Assembly: GCA_964421085.1 (NCBI GenBank)
Contig: CAYQVO010000021.1
Location: forward strand, 1-56,573
Reading direction: 5' to 3'
From: CAYQVO01 sp964421085
GTDB lineage: Bacteria; Bdellovibrionota_C; UBA2361; CAYQVO01
DNA: 56,573 bases
Shown here: piece after piece, positions 39,790 to 48,877 of the stretch
How positions within the stretch are numbered: position 1 is the first letter of the stretch
Layout of the letters: every line of letters begins with the position of its first letter
Program-made: the position numbers and the translations under genes
The notes under the pieces: generated by a model
The model's database searches: none
The model's input: the letters and a program-made list of their open reading frames with translations, nothing else
Told to the model about the DNA's origin: nothing

Positions 39790-40866
39790 GTGACTCCCCG
39801 TCCCTGTACCTGCTCATCACGAGGCATCGCGCTGATCCTCGTTACTTTCATCATCACCCTCGCTACAATCATAGTGATAAGCCTCACGTACAACACATAC
39901 ATGGCGGCCCGCTCGAATCTGGTCGCTGAGCGGAGTCTCCAGGCTGAATACATCCTCAAGTCCCTTCTCAATTTCGCGCGCGTTCTGATCAAGGAGGACA
40001 CCACTGAAGAGAGTTCCGTCAAAGATGCCTGGGGGAAGTTCGTGGGCGGGCAGAATGTCGATCCCGCAATTCTCGGGCTGAATGTGCCGGGGCTTCACAT
40101 TGAACTCGAAATTCAGTCGGAAGACTCCAAGGTCCCGGTCCCAGCCCTCGTTACAAGAGGGGTCAAAGTTGAACCTGATTTGAAATGGCGGTATGTCCTC
40201 GAATGTCTCTTCAAGGATCTCGGCTTCAATGACGACACTGAAGAGGTCTGGAGGCGGACTCCTTACCAGGGCCGGTTCTTCAATGCTCAGCAGCTTGTCA
40301 GCAACCTCGTCGACTATCTTGATCCTGACTCTGAGTCACACGACGTGCAGGGGTTTGAAAAGGGCTCTGAGGGAGAGCTCAAGGAGAAAGAACAGGAGGT
40401 TTTCAAGAACGGAGACATAGTTGAACTTGACGAGCTTTCGAATATTCCCGGCTTTACCCCGGCACGGCTGAGACGTGTTCTTCCCTATCTGACGACTCAC
40501 GGCGCAAAAACGGTCGTAAACATCAATCTCGCTTCGCGTCGCGTCCTGAAATGCCTTCATCCGTCGATGGACGATGGTGCCATTGACAAGATGGTGGCCT
40601 TCCGGGAATCTGAAGGCGGCCCTTTCACAAAGGAAAATCTTGCATCCGAAATGAACAAAATAGTGGACGACGCGACGTGGAACGGCACAGGCTCGCAGAG
40701 CGGCCTGTCAATGCTTGCTTATGTGGGTCCAAGACAGGGAGAAACCCCCCACTTTCTCGTGCTTGCAAAGGTGGATTACGGCGCAGCTACTTATTTCATG
40801 CGGGCGTTCGTATACCGCTGGAACGCGGGAGATCTGCCGGTTATCTCCTCAGTGGAAATATTCTGA
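39790..40866 (+). CDS. gspK: Type II secretion minor pseudopilin GspK
   Basis: 358 residues from GTG 39790 (370 from TTG 39754); neither start has a good ribosome site. A 12-residue basic leader (TPRPCTCSSRG) precedes the hydrophobic prepilin helix IALILVTFIITLATIIVISL, with cleavage after SSRG. The mature first residues lack Glu5, as is typical for GspK. The large globular domain has the GspK features FNAQQLVSNLVDYLDPD, DELSNIPGFTPARLRRVLP and VNINLASRRVLKCL. It sits at the tip of the pseudopilus and helps initiate it. No other type II secretion genes are near, so the rest lies elsewhere. Confidence 0.92.
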   Translation: MTPRPCTCSSRGIALILVTFIITLATIIVISLTYNTYMAARSNLVAERSLQAEYILKSLLNFARVLIKEDTTEESSVKDAWGKFVGGQNVDPAILGLNVPGLHIELEIQSEDSKVPVPALVTRGVKVEPDLKWRYVLECLFKDLGFNDDTEEVWRRTPYQGRFFNAQQLVSNLVDYLDPDSESHDVQGFEKGSEGELKEKEQEVFKNGDIVELDELSNIPGFTPARLRRVLPYLTTHGAKTVVNINLASRRVLKCLHPSMDDGAIDKMVAFRESEGGPFTKENLASEMNKIVDDATWNGTGSQSGLSMLAYVGPRQGETPHFLVLAKVDYGAATYFMRAFVYRWNAGDLPVISSVEIF

Positions 40867-40870
40867 AGAT

Positions 40871-40891
40871 GCAGCTGGAAGCTGCCTTTCT
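40871..40891 (+). terminator. Weak terminator-like hairpin after gspK
   Basis: GCAGCT-GGA-AGCTGC (40871-40885) followed by CTTTCTT. Stem of 6 bp with a 3-nt loop and short T tract, so efficiency is doubtful. Confidence 0.35.
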
Positions 40892-40947
40892 TGATTAGCG
40901 ACCGCACCGGGGAGATACTTCGCTCTCAGAAAAAGAAGGCAGAGAGA

Positions 40948-41658
40948 ATGTCATTATTATCCCCGGAGAGTTCCGATGAAAACATCTTCTCATCCACGCA
41001 GCTGAGCGCAGAGCAGCTGCAGCCCTGGAACGATGTTAAGCTGGATGGCCTTTGCCGCTTTTACACGGACAGATTCAGGGCACTCGACATCACTGACGGG
41101 CCCATCCTGAGCATGTCAGCTCTCAGCCGGAGCTTCCGCCGGCTTTTAGCTTATCACATAGGTCATCAACGGGCAGGGGAGGTGGCGCTGTCGGCAGGCG
41201 TGGGATCTGGAATTGTGGAAGAACGGCTCATTTCACGGTACGGGATGCGCATCATCGGATTCGATATCACCCCTTCGCTGCTCTGGAGAGCGCAGCAGAA
41301 GGGCGTTGAAGCTGTTCTTGGGGATGCCGCAACTCTCACATCGGTACCGGACAACAGCATTGATCAGTTTCTACTGCTCGAGAGTCTCGGTCATATGGAC
41401 ACTGACCGTGTACTGAAGGAGGCGCACCGCGTGCTTAAACCATCCGGGCATATCTACGTCACTACATATGCAAACGCTCGGATCACCGCAAACAGCTACA
41501 AACCTCACACATCGACGGAACTGTGCGAGCTGCTTGGACGCCACAATTTCCGCGAAATTGAAGACAGGTCGGCGGAAGCTGCAGGGTGCGATCCGGAGCA
41601 TGCCCACGTCTTTCATCAGGCCGGTTATGTATATGAGGTGGGGAAAAAGCCCCTCTGA
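40948..41658 (+). CDS. SAM-dependent methyltransferase
   Basis: 236 residues from the ATG at 40948, chosen because AGGCAGAGA lies just upstream; an earlier TTG (40891) is less likely. Class I methyltransferase with VALSAGVGSGIVEERL (motif I, with Ser instead of the first common Asp/Glu), IIGFDITPSLLWRA, DNSIDQFLLLESLGHM and RVLKPSGHIYVTTYA. Substrate unknown. It is followed convergently by another methyltransferase with a regulatory domain, 15 bp away. Confidence 0.85.
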   Translation: MSLLSPESSDENIFSSTQLSAEQLQPWNDVKLDGLCRFYTDRFRALDITDGPILSMSALSRSFRRLLAYHIGHQRAGEVALSAGVGSGIVEERLISRYGMRIIGFDITPSLLWRAQQKGVEAVLGDAATLTSVPDNSIDQFLLLESLGHMDTDRVLKEAHRVLKPSGHIYVTTYANARITANSYKPHTSTELCELLGRHNFREIEDRSAEAAGCDPEHAHVFHQAGYVYEVGKKPL

Positions 41659-41672
41659 ACGGATGATTATTT

Positions 41673-43241
41673 CTAACGGACCAGCAGCCCGGCCTTCCTG
41701 ATCAATTCGAGACCGTCGCCGAGCAGCGTTATTACAAGTTCCCGCCGGCGCTCAGGTTCCTGAATCTCTTCCCCTCCCTCGTGGATGCGGGCGCCGCGTT
41801 CGGCGAGCGAGTGAAGCAGCATGTTGACAAGGTCTTCCCGCGTCCGCGTCCCGTCCAGGAACTGGAGGAGATCGCGCTGGAAGTCGTCAATCTCAACCGA
41901 CTCATATCTGAGATTTGTGACGAGACTTCCCCTTCTGGCCTGAAGCCGCGCAAGAGGAGAAGCCTCCGGCTTTCCGGAAACGACGACTGCAAGTCCCGGC
42001 GCTGCAAGACGAAAATCGATATAATCCTTACCGGCAAGGTCGAGAAGCATCGATGCAAACCGGTCCGGGGTCAGGCCGGCCTGAGCCTCGTCTTTCCGGA
42101 CGCCGGCACCAGGTCCGTTCCAGAGGGCATCAAACGACAGTGCGCCCGGCCATGCGCCGTGCATCGCTTCAAGCGAAGCCTTCAGCGCGGGGCGCGACAC
42201 AAAGATGTGCTGTCCTGCAGGATCCATGAATTCTTCATCGATGTCCGTTCGAAGATCAGGCTCTCCTTCCACAGCCTGATATGCGGAGGAGAAGAAGAAC
42301 TTTTCCAGGATACCCGCGTCCGCGGCGGTCTCCGGCACCCTGCCTTTTCTGCAGATTATGCTTTCACGGAAAGGCGTGTGAAACGCAAAGTCGAGGAAAC
42401 ATTCCCGCACGGTTCTCTCCCTGAAGCGCTCCGATATCTCCACCGCCTGTCTCTCCTGCTCTCTGTCGAGCCGGAAAAGTTCATTACGGCTGAGTCTCGC
42501 GTCGGCTATATGAACGAGACCGGCTCTATCGAGAAGCCCCGCCATTTCGTGAAAGAACACGGGATGATTTTCGGGCTCGAGAAATTCATGGAAGAGGTAT
42601 GAATCAGGCTCGGACATGATCCGGCGGAGTTCCGAACTCATCATCATGCTGTACGGCCGTTCGAATTCGAATCCCACCGCTGATTCGAACATTTTCAGCA
42701 GTTTTCTCGATTCCTCGACCTGCCGCACCGGAGGCGCGGAACCATCAATATTTGACAAAAGCAGATCCCTGATGATTCGCCGGAAGTTCCATCCAGGCCA
42801 CGTATTGTAACTCAGGTAGCCGAGCCCCTTTGCGGAAAGCAGGTGGTTGAAAACCCGGAGAATATCCTTTCCGGCACCGGGAGTCACCCACGAAAAGACG
42901 CCGTGACATATAATATAGTCGAAAGAACCTGACGACCCGCAAAGGTCGCCGACCTGCTTCACATCGAGCGAGACATTGGCAGCGCCAAGCTCCCTTGCCA
43001 TGGCAAGACCTTCCTGAATCTGATCCTCGGAAGGATCGATTCCATACAGCCTTGCATCCGGATACATCTGCGAGAGTCCCAGCAGAGCCTCTCCCGTTCC
43101 GCACCCGATTTCAAGAATCGAAGCGTTCGACAACGGCGGACTCTCTATTCCATAAAGCGCGGCAACGGCCGCAATCCGGGACGGATCCCGGCCCGAATGA
43201 ACCTTGCTGGTGTATTTTATGACAGAGTAGCGATCGGTCAA
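41673..43241 (-). CDS. Methyltransferase with methyltransferase-regulatory domain
   Basis: 522 residues. N-terminal class I methyltransferase: ASILEIGCGTGEALLGLSQM, YGIDPSEDQIQEG, FDYIICHGVFSWVTP. Around 165-215 and 200-300 comes the conserved YNTWPGWNFRRIIRDLL and FEFERPYSMMMSSEL, then EFLEPENHPVFFHEMAGLLD, typical of the methyltransferase regulatory domain family (PF10119). A C-terminal PqqD-like winged region (LRYESVEIDDFQRDLLQFLD, GTRTREDLVNML) follows. Natural substrate is unknown; these proteins often lie in surface-modification or secretion loci. Confidence 0.9.
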   Translation of the reverse strand: MTDRYSVIKYTSKVHSGRDPSRIAAVAALYGIESPPLSNASILEIGCGTGEALLGLSQMYPDARLYGIDPSEDQIQEGLAMARELGAANVSLDVKQVGDLCGSSGSFDYIICHGVFSWVTPGAGKDILRVFNHLLSAKGLGYLSYNTWPGWNFRRIIRDLLLSNIDGSAPPVRQVEESRKLLKMFESAVGFEFERPYSMMMSSELRRIMSEPDSYLFHEFLEPENHPVFFHEMAGLLDRAGLVHIADARLSRNELFRLDREQERQAVEISERFRERTVRECFLDFAFHTPFRESIICRKGRVPETAADAGILEKFFFSSAYQAVEGEPDLRTDIDEEFMDPAGQHIFVSRPALKASLEAMHGAWPGALSFDALWNGPGAGVRKDEAQAGLTPDRFASMLLDLAGKDYIDFRLAAPGLAVVVSGKPEASPLARLQARRGSLVTNLRYESVEIDDFQRDLLQFLDGTRTREDLVNMLLHSLAERGARIHEGGEEIQEPERRRELVITLLGDGLELIRKAGLLVR

Positions 43242-43369
43242 AAAAACTCTCCTGCCGGTGAGCTTAGCCTCCGGGACGCCGGGTGGGCAAGGGGCAGGGA
43301 TGAATCAACTCCTCTTCGTTTGCGTAGAAAACCCCCGCGCGATAAAGTACTGGATACAGGAAATTGAAA

Positions 43370-44107
43370 ATGCCCCGGTATTTCTCTCTCATTATTCCCG
43401 CCCTGCTGATATTTTCTTTCACAGTCAGCGCGGAAGAAACTCCCTGCCCTTCAGGCATTCGCCTCAACGGTGAGTGCATATACGGGGGAAAAAGACCTGA
43501 GGATGACGGCTCGGTTCGCTTCTCGCTTGACCCTGAAACCCTGAACCGGTCCGGCATTGTCGAACTCTCGCCCGGGCAGACCGCCCGCGTGAAAAATATG
43601 AGCGGCGGTATCGCTGCAGGCTCGCCCGATGCTCCGCTCGAAGTGACGGTTCTGTTCCCCGCCGCTGAACTGAAGTGCAGAAACGAGTTCGCATCGTTTC
43701 TTAAGTATCTGAGGCAGGAATATGCGGACCGGGGGCTGGTGCGCCTTACACTGCATCAAGTCGTACTGAGAGATGACAGCACGCTTTTGAAACAGCATTC
43801 CGCCTTTCTCTGCGCTGCCCGTCAGGACAAGGCTCTGGCGTTTCTGCAGGCGTCTCTGATGTCTCCCGTTTCCGCTCGCCCGTCATGGAACAGCGAGGCG
43901 GCCGGGCTTGACCCGGATTCATTCAACAGATGCATTGAGGAACATCCCCGGGAATTCGAGCCTGACAAGGCGGCTCTCGCGGGCGAGGCGGGATTGAAGC
44001 AGGAACCCCTTCTGTTCACAGGAACCCGCAGAATGAGCGCCTGCATGCCATGGAAGGGATTTCGGAGCCTTTTAGAAGCTGAGCTTGAAAAACGTCGAGA
44101 GCTTTGA
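43370..44107 (+). CDS. Periplasmic thioredoxin-fold (DsbA-like) protein without CXXC
   Basis: 245 residues from the ATG at 43370 (AGGA upstream). Signal peptide LIIPALLIFSFTVSAEE. After a short N-terminal part with CPSGIRLNGECIYGG, a DsbA/thioredoxin-like core begins: DAPLEVTVLFPAAELKCRNE and a LKYLRQEYADRGLVRLTLHQ strand-helix. In ordinary DsbA-like proteins CPFC would stand where ELKC is, so only one cysteine remains and disulfide exchange is unlikely. It may act as a monothiol or be structural. No partner gene adjacent. Confidence 0.7.
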   Translation: MPRYFSLIIPALLIFSFTVSAEETPCPSGIRLNGECIYGGKRPEDDGSVRFSLDPETLNRSGIVELSPGQTARVKNMSGGIAAGSPDAPLEVTVLFPAAELKCRNEFASFLKYLRQEYADRGLVRLTLHQVVLRDDSTLLKQHSAFLCAARQDKALAFLQASLMSPVSARPSWNSEAAGLDPDSFNRCIEEHPREFEPDKAALAGEAGLKQEPLLFTGTRRMSACMPWKGFRSLLEAELEKRREL

Positions 44108-44243
44108 TCTGTAATCTTTCAGTTCTCACAATTTCCCGCTCCGGCCCGGCAAAAACCTGGCCGGGGTGCGGCGTCGACTTTGATTTTTCCGCTCCCTGGA
44201 CTACACTTCCATCAGCTTTAAACGTAAACCGTCTTTTGCATCC

Positions 44244-46472
44244 ATGACTGAATCGATTGACACACCTCCCGGATCGAGGTCGTCGAAAACTACCCGCGTC
44301 GTAATCGCAACCACTGTCGCCCTTTCCTTCATCTCTTTCTGGAGGGCGTCCGCGATTGTTCTCAGCGATCTCGCATCTTCAATGTTTTATGTCGGCGGCA
44401 TTGCGGAACAGGCGATCGGCATGTCCGCCCCCTGGTTCATTATCGGCGTAATGCTGTTCGGGTTTGCTCTTCGATACGTGCTTCTCGAGAGCTGCAGCAT
44501 GTACGTAAGGGGCGGCATTTATGTGGTGGTGCGGGATTCGATGGGGCCCTTCCTGGCCAAGCTCTCGGTTTCCGCCCTGATCTTCGATTATCTCCTCACT
44601 GGTCCGATAAGCAGCGTGAGCGCCGGCCATTACATCGCCGGACTCCTGGTCGACGTTTCCGCCATGAGCAACGTTCCGCTTCCAGTCAACAGAAACCTCT
44701 TTGCGGTAATTTTCGCGCTGGCTGTGACAATTTTCTTCTGGCGAAGCAATATTCGCGGCATACAGGAGTCGAGCCAGAAAGCTCTCCGAATCCTGCAGAT
44801 CACGACTATCATGATAGTGGTGCTCCTCGTCTGGTGCCCCGTTACGATATTCATGAGAGGCGTGATTGATTTTCCGCCGGCTCCCATCTCTTCGAATCTT
44901 CGATTCAGCGGACATGCTCTGGGCTGGCTTGAAGGCACTCACATTCCGGATATTGCCGGAATTGCCATGCTCATCGCGTTCGGACATGCTTTTCTCTCCA
45001 TGAGCGGCTTCGAGACTCTTGCTCAGGTTTACCGCGAAATCGCCTTTCCGAAACTCAGGAATCTGCGGATTACCGCGAATATAGTGTGCGTCTATGCCCT
45101 CGCCGGGACGGGTCTCATCACTCTCTTCGCGTCGATGATCATACCCGATGTCGAGAGGCTGCATTACATCGACAACCTTATCGGCGGTCTCGTCATGAAT
45201 CTCGAGGGACCTGAAATTGTCAAGATCGTGTTTCACGCTTTCGTCGTGGTTGTCGGCGCCAGCATACTTTCAGGAGCGGTCAATACGTCAATGATAGGAG
45301 CGAATTCGGTTCTCGGCAGGATGGCCGAAGACGGAGTCCTGCTGCCGTGGTTCCGCAGGCCTCATCCTGTTTTCGGAACGAGTTACCGTCTTATCAATCT
45401 TTTCGCCCTGCTGCAGGTCCTGACAATCGTATTGAGCCATGGAGACGTGTACCTGCTCGGTGAAGCTTATGCGTTTGGCGTGGCGTGGAGCTTCAGTTTG
45501 AAATCTCTCGGGGTGCTGGTGCTCCGGGTGCAGCGCAAGGATCAGGAATTCAAGCACCCTGGAAATCTGACGATACGCGGCCGTGAGATTCCAGCAGGCC
45601 TTATTGCGACGACATCAATGCTTTTTCTTGTGGCGCTTGCGAACCTTTTTACCAAACAGATCGCGACGATATACGGCATGTCGTTTACCGCGGGCATCCT
45701 TTTCCTGTTCATAGTCTCGGAATGGCATAATTCCAGACTGCACGCCGGTCACAAAGACGGAATAGAGGAATTCAACGTCATAACTCAGCCCGAGGTGGGC
45801 CTTCACACTGTGTCGGTAAAGCCGGGGTCTACCATAGTCGCAATCCGCCAGTATAACGCTCTTTATCACTTTCAGTGGGTCCTCGAGACGACAAGAGGGC
45901 GCCACAGGCAGATAGTTGTCGCTACCATCCGGCCGATCTCGCAGGGAGCCGGAGAGTACGACCTTGCCGCTGAGCAGTATTTCTCGAACCGTGAACAGGA
46001 ACTTTTCTCCCACGTGGTCGCGATGGCGGAAAAAGCCGGCAAACATGTGGAGCTGCTCGTCGTCCCCGCTGTGAGTCCATATGACGGACTTGTACAGACG
46101 GCCGCGAATCTGAGATGTTCGCTGCTCGTAACGGGTTCCTCTCCCAGAATGTCGAATGACGAGCTTGCCCGCAGAGTGGGACTTGCATGGGAGAGGCTCC
46201 CCGAGCCGAGACATCCATTTTCACTTGCTATCGTCGGAAGAGGCAAAGACCCGCTCTATGTCAGCCTTGGTCCGCATTCGCCCCGCCTGTGGCCGGAGGA
46301 TGTCGATCTTGTTCATCATATGTGGCTGCAGCTGAGCGACAAGGAGAAGCTGGGAGCAAAGCTGCACCATCGCGACGTCGTAGGGTTCGCCTTGAGGGAA
46401 CTCAGAGAGAGTCTGGAGGGCGACAGGCAGAGTGACGTCATTGAAAAGTTGAAGAAGGATATCTCGAAGTAG
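44244..46472 (+). CDS. APC-family amino acid permease with C-terminal universal stress-like domain
   Basis: 742 residues. Residues 1-490: about 12 transmembrane helices in the APC pattern (VVIATTVALSFISFWRASAI, IVGVMLFGFALRYV region, GSGMFETLAQVYRE-type loop MSGFETLAQVYREIAFPK, SGAVNTSMIGANSVLGRMAE and a SHGDVYLLGEAYAFGVAW end). Residues 520-740: soluble alpha/beta Usp-like domain (IVVATIRPISQGAG, LVVPAVSPYDGLVQTAANLR, SLLVTGSSPR). Such fusions regulate transport by nucleotide binding. Substrate is unknown; probably an amino acid or polyamine. It has no adjacent partner on this strand. Confidence 0.88.
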   Translation: MTESIDTPPGSRSSKTTRVVIATTVALSFISFWRASAIVLSDLASSMFYVGGIAEQAIGMSAPWFIIGVMLFGFALRYVLLESCSMYVRGGIYVVVRDSMGPFLAKLSVSALIFDYLLTGPISSVSAGHYIAGLLVDVSAMSNVPLPVNRNLFAVIFALAVTIFFWRSNIRGIQESSQKALRILQITTIMIVVLLVWCPVTIFMRGVIDFPPAPISSNLRFSGHALGWLEGTHIPDIAGIAMLIAFGHAFLSMSGFETLAQVYREIAFPKLRNLRITANIVCVYALAGTGLITLFASMIIPDVERLHYIDNLIGGLVMNLEGPEIVKIVFHAFVVVVGASILSGAVNTSMIGANSVLGRMAEDGVLLPWFRRPHPVFGTSYRLINLFALLQVLTIVLSHGDVYLLGEAYAFGVAWSFSLKSLGVLVLRVQRKDQEFKHPGNLTIRGREIPAGLIATTSMLFLVALANLFTKQIATIYGMSFTAGILFLFIVSEWHNSRLHAGHKDGIEEFNVITQPEVGLHTVSVKPGSTIVAIRQYNALYHFQWVLETTRGRHRQIVVATIRPISQGAGEYDLAAEQYFSNREQELFSHVVAMAEKAGKHVELLVVPAVSPYDGLVQTAANLRCSLLVTGSSPRMSNDELARRVGLAWERLPEPRHPFSLAIVGRGKDPLYVSLGPHSPRLWPEDVDLVHHMWLQLSDKEKLGAKLHHRDVVGFALRELRESLEGDRQSDVIEKLKKDISK

Positions 46473-46486
46473 TACTTCGTCGGGCT

Positions 46487-46804
46487 CTAATTGCACGCAT
46501 TCCCCGGCGCGCGTTTTTGAAGAAGCTTCTTAAGGAGTCCAACTGCTCTGAGCTTCTGATCAAGCATCTTTTTTCGCTCCTCAAGCATTGCAGCAGCGTT
46601 CCGTGCTTCCTCAGGCGTAAGGAGACTGATGTCGGGAAGTCTGGGGAGAAATTGAAAATCCCAGAGGAAAGCCCGGGTGAATTCAAGAAGCTCCCCGTCG
46701 TCGATGTTGTCGTTAATGACCTCGATTGCAAGCCGGTCCTGGTCTATTTCTTTCTGAATGGATGAACCAGGGCCGGCTTTCTCTTTTCGTTGCTGCCTTT
46801 TCAT
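46487..46804 (-). CDS. Unrecognised small helical protein
   Basis: 105 residues, not recognised: charged N-terminus, WDFQFLPRLPDISLLTPEEA, then a coiled-coil AAAMLEERKKMLDQKLRAVG and a basic tail. It starts at an ATGA overlap with the stop of the upstream gene, so the two are co-translated. No membrane segment or motif. Confidence 0.6.
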   Translation of the reverse strand: MKRQQRKEKAGPGSSIQKEIDQDRLAIEVINDNIDDGELLEFTRAFLWDFQFLPRLPDISLLTPEEARNAAAMLEERKKMLDQKLRAVGLLKKLLQKRAPGNACN

Positions 46805-47286
46805 TCACAGATCCGAGCAATTTCGGGGCCAGGCAGTTTTTGCCGTAAACCGTTCAGGCCGGCGCCGTCCCTGCCCCTCAAATCTCCGAATACAACTGCC
46901 AATATTCTCTTATCATCTCCTCCAGATGCTTCGGCCGCCCGATAATCCACCGCCTCCCGGAACTCCGAAAGCACAAGAGAGAATGTTTCGGCAAATGTCG
47001 ATGGAATGACGCCGACATACCTGAACACCGGCGAACCCGGAGAAAATGCGTGCCTTGTCGATGTGAACGGCCGGATGCCGTTAGTAATCACCTGGTAACC
47101 GACCGGATAGACCTGGGAAAGGACAGACACAGGATGACGCCAGGGGACTATCCTCCGGCGGAACCGGCCGAGGCTCTTCGCCGTGGTTTTCTGCCGCTCC
47201 TTCAGATAGTCGCTCAAGTTCCGCCCGAAAAGTCTGATTGAGTAATGCGGCTCCGTTATGAGCAGCGGGTTTTCCGTGCCCTCCAT
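46801..47286 (-). CDS. Unrecognised protein, first of a two-gene unit
   Basis: 161 residues, not recognised. Basic N-terminal half with FGRNLSDYLKERQKTTAKSL, then PSTFAETFSLVLSEFREAVD and a strand DDKRILAVVFGDLRGRDGAG. No signal peptide. The ATG at 47286 has no clear ribosome site. Overlaps the downstream small helical gene by 4 bp. The DNA on the other strand also has open frames, so the gene call rests mainly on the operon-style overlap. Confidence 0.5.
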   Translation of the reverse strand: MEGTENPLLITEPHYSIRLFGRNLSDYLKERQKTTAKSLGRFRRRIVPWRHPVSVLSQVYPVGYQVITNGIRPFTSTRHAFSPGSPVFRYVGVIPSTFAETFSLVLSEFREAVDYRAAEASGGDDKRILAVVFGDLRGRDGAGLNGLRQKLPGPEIARICE

Positions 47287-47495
47287 TGTGAAGTGGGGAG
47301 TCAGGGAATAGTAGTCGTGAAAAGTAATTCAGGCCGGCCGCCTGTATCCCGCAAGCTGGTCCGGAACTGGAAGCGGCCAGTTCAAGAAATGCTGAACATG
47401 GACGATATAAAGAAGGCGTTGTTTCAATGAGAATTTCCCCTGTATTAAAGTAGGTGTATAAAAGACAGCGTCTGCTTCCGGAAGAAAAACAAATT

Positions 47496-48551
47496 ATGCG
47501 CATCGGTTTTTACGCAGGGAGCTGCCTGCCCATTCACGCACATACTCTGGATGAGAGGCCCCTCGGGGGCACCGAGACGGGGATTATCCGTACAGCTGAA
47601 ATTCTGGCTGCGCGGGGACACGATGTTGTCGTCTTCTCCAGTATGGCGAACCCGCCTCCCTCAGTCCCTCAGTACCTCCCTCACCACGCTATCCATGAGA
47701 GCAGCCGTTTTGATGTTCTGATACTGATGAAAGAATGGAAACCGGCTATTTTCAAGGTTCCGGGGGACCGCATATTCTTCTGGACTGGAGACGGATTCGA
47801 TCAGTACATCAATTTCGGGCTCGGTGACAGGCGTGTAGCAAAACGGATCGAGAAGTTTTTCACGGTGAGCAGATGGCAGGCATCGACACTTTGTGAAAGA
47901 AGCGGTTTTCCTCTCGAAAAGACCTTCTTTATCGGCAACGGTATTCACACGCCCCACTTCGATGGCGGGGAAACGCGGGCAGGAAACCGTCTTATTTATA
48001 CCGCTGCTCCATACCGCGGACTTGCATTCATGCCCCAGATTTTTCTGAGGATCAAGGACAGGCATCCCGATGCCGAGCTCCATGTTTTCAGCGGTCTGGC
48101 ACTTCATGATACGGACAAGTCTTTTCGAGGTCCGCATGTGGAGGAATACAGGCGAATCGCGGCTGTGCTGCAGAAGATACCCGGCGTTTTTCTCCATGGT
48201 AACGTGACTCAGCAGATGCTCGCTCGTGAACTCATGAAATCATCGGTATTTGTATACCCAAACGCCACATTCGAAACGTGCTGCATCACTGCGATTGAGG
48301 CCCAGGCAGCCGGCTGTCCTGTTGTTGCGGGCAGAAATTCAGCCCTTCCGGAGACTGTTCGAAACGCGGGTATTTTGATTGAAGGACTGCCGGGGTCGGA
48401 TGTATATATAAATGACTTCATCGCGGCGGTAGACAGGCTGCTGACGAATCATAAACTGTGGCGCAAACTTTCAGAAAACGGCCTTGAAAGAGTGAAAAAA
48501 CAGTTTTCCTGGGAGCATGTCGTGGACAGGATGGAAGCGGCGTTTGGTTGA
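47496..48551 (+). CDS. Family 4 glycosyltransferase
   Basis: 351 residues from the ATG at 47496 (MRIGFYAGSCLP). GT-B fold: GGTETGIIRTAEILAARGHD (Gly-rich donor loop of the N-domain), FFTVSRWQASTLCERSGFP, RLIYTAAPYRGLAFM and the C-terminal GT4 block FVYPNATFETCCITAIEAQA, AAGCPVVAGRNSALPET with the acid and Gly typical of nucleotide-sugar binding, then a helical end. Transfers a sugar from a nucleotide donor in the cytoplasm. The acceptor is unknown; the other glycosyltransferases of this window point to flagellin or surface glycans. Single-gene unit. Confidence 0.9.
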   Translation: MRIGFYAGSCLPIHAHTLDERPLGGTETGIIRTAEILAARGHDVVVFSSMANPPPSVPQYLPHHAIHESSRFDVLILMKEWKPAIFKVPGDRIFFWTGDGFDQYINFGLGDRRVAKRIEKFFTVSRWQASTLCERSGFPLEKTFFIGNGIHTPHFDGGETRAGNRLIYTAAPYRGLAFMPQIFLRIKDRHPDAELHVFSGLALHDTDKSFRGPHVEEYRRIAAVLQKIPGVFLHGNVTQQMLARELMKSSVFVYPNATFETCCITAIEAQAAGCPVVAGRNSALPETVRNAGILIEGLPGSDVYINDFIAAVDRLLTNHKLWRKLSENGLERVKKQFSWEHVVDRMEAAFG

Positions 48552-48828
48552 GGAGCCTGCCGCGGGCTCAATGCAGTGGACTCATGAAGGCTTCACACAG
48601 GGGAACCCCCGCATCTATCCCGGAGCGTAAGTGCCCGGCACTTTGAGAAATATTCTTCACAGCGGCCCCATCGCCCAAAAAAAAGGACACCCACTAAATG
48701 CGCGTCCAGCGACAGTGAAGAGGTGGATCATCGTGGGGGCAGAGGGCGGGGGACGGCAGATTCTTCTCTCGTGATCTTCGAGCAGGCATCCGGAAAGCCG
48801 GGAATATCGCAACTATCACCAACAAAAA
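48552..48828. other. Intergenic region, nothing recognised
   Basis: About 280 bp between the GT4 gene and the terminator at 48823-48852. No frame with family signal and no RNA motif seen. A short A run and CG-rich hairpins occur, but no convincing element. Confidence 0.5.
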
Positions 48829-48852
48829 ATGGCCCGGATTTTTCCGGGCCAT
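48823..48852 (-). terminator. Intrinsic terminator of the cheW-mcp operon
   Basis: Perfect stem ATGGCCCGGA (48829-48838) with TCCGGGCCAT (48843-48852), 4-nt loop, followed on the minus strand by six T (A run 48823-48828). It is 25 bp after the chemoreceptor stop. Confidence 0.9.
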
Positions 48853-48877
48853 CTCTATCAGTCTTTAACTCCTGCCT

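Noticed and set aside
44141..44165. GC-rich inverted repeat CCGGCC and GGCCGG after the DsbA-like gene, possible terminator.
   Set aside because: No T tract follows; stem is interrupted.
47245..47430. 61-residue plus-strand frame before the GT4 gene.
   Set aside because: Overlaps the better supported minus-strand unit and lacks a ribosome site.
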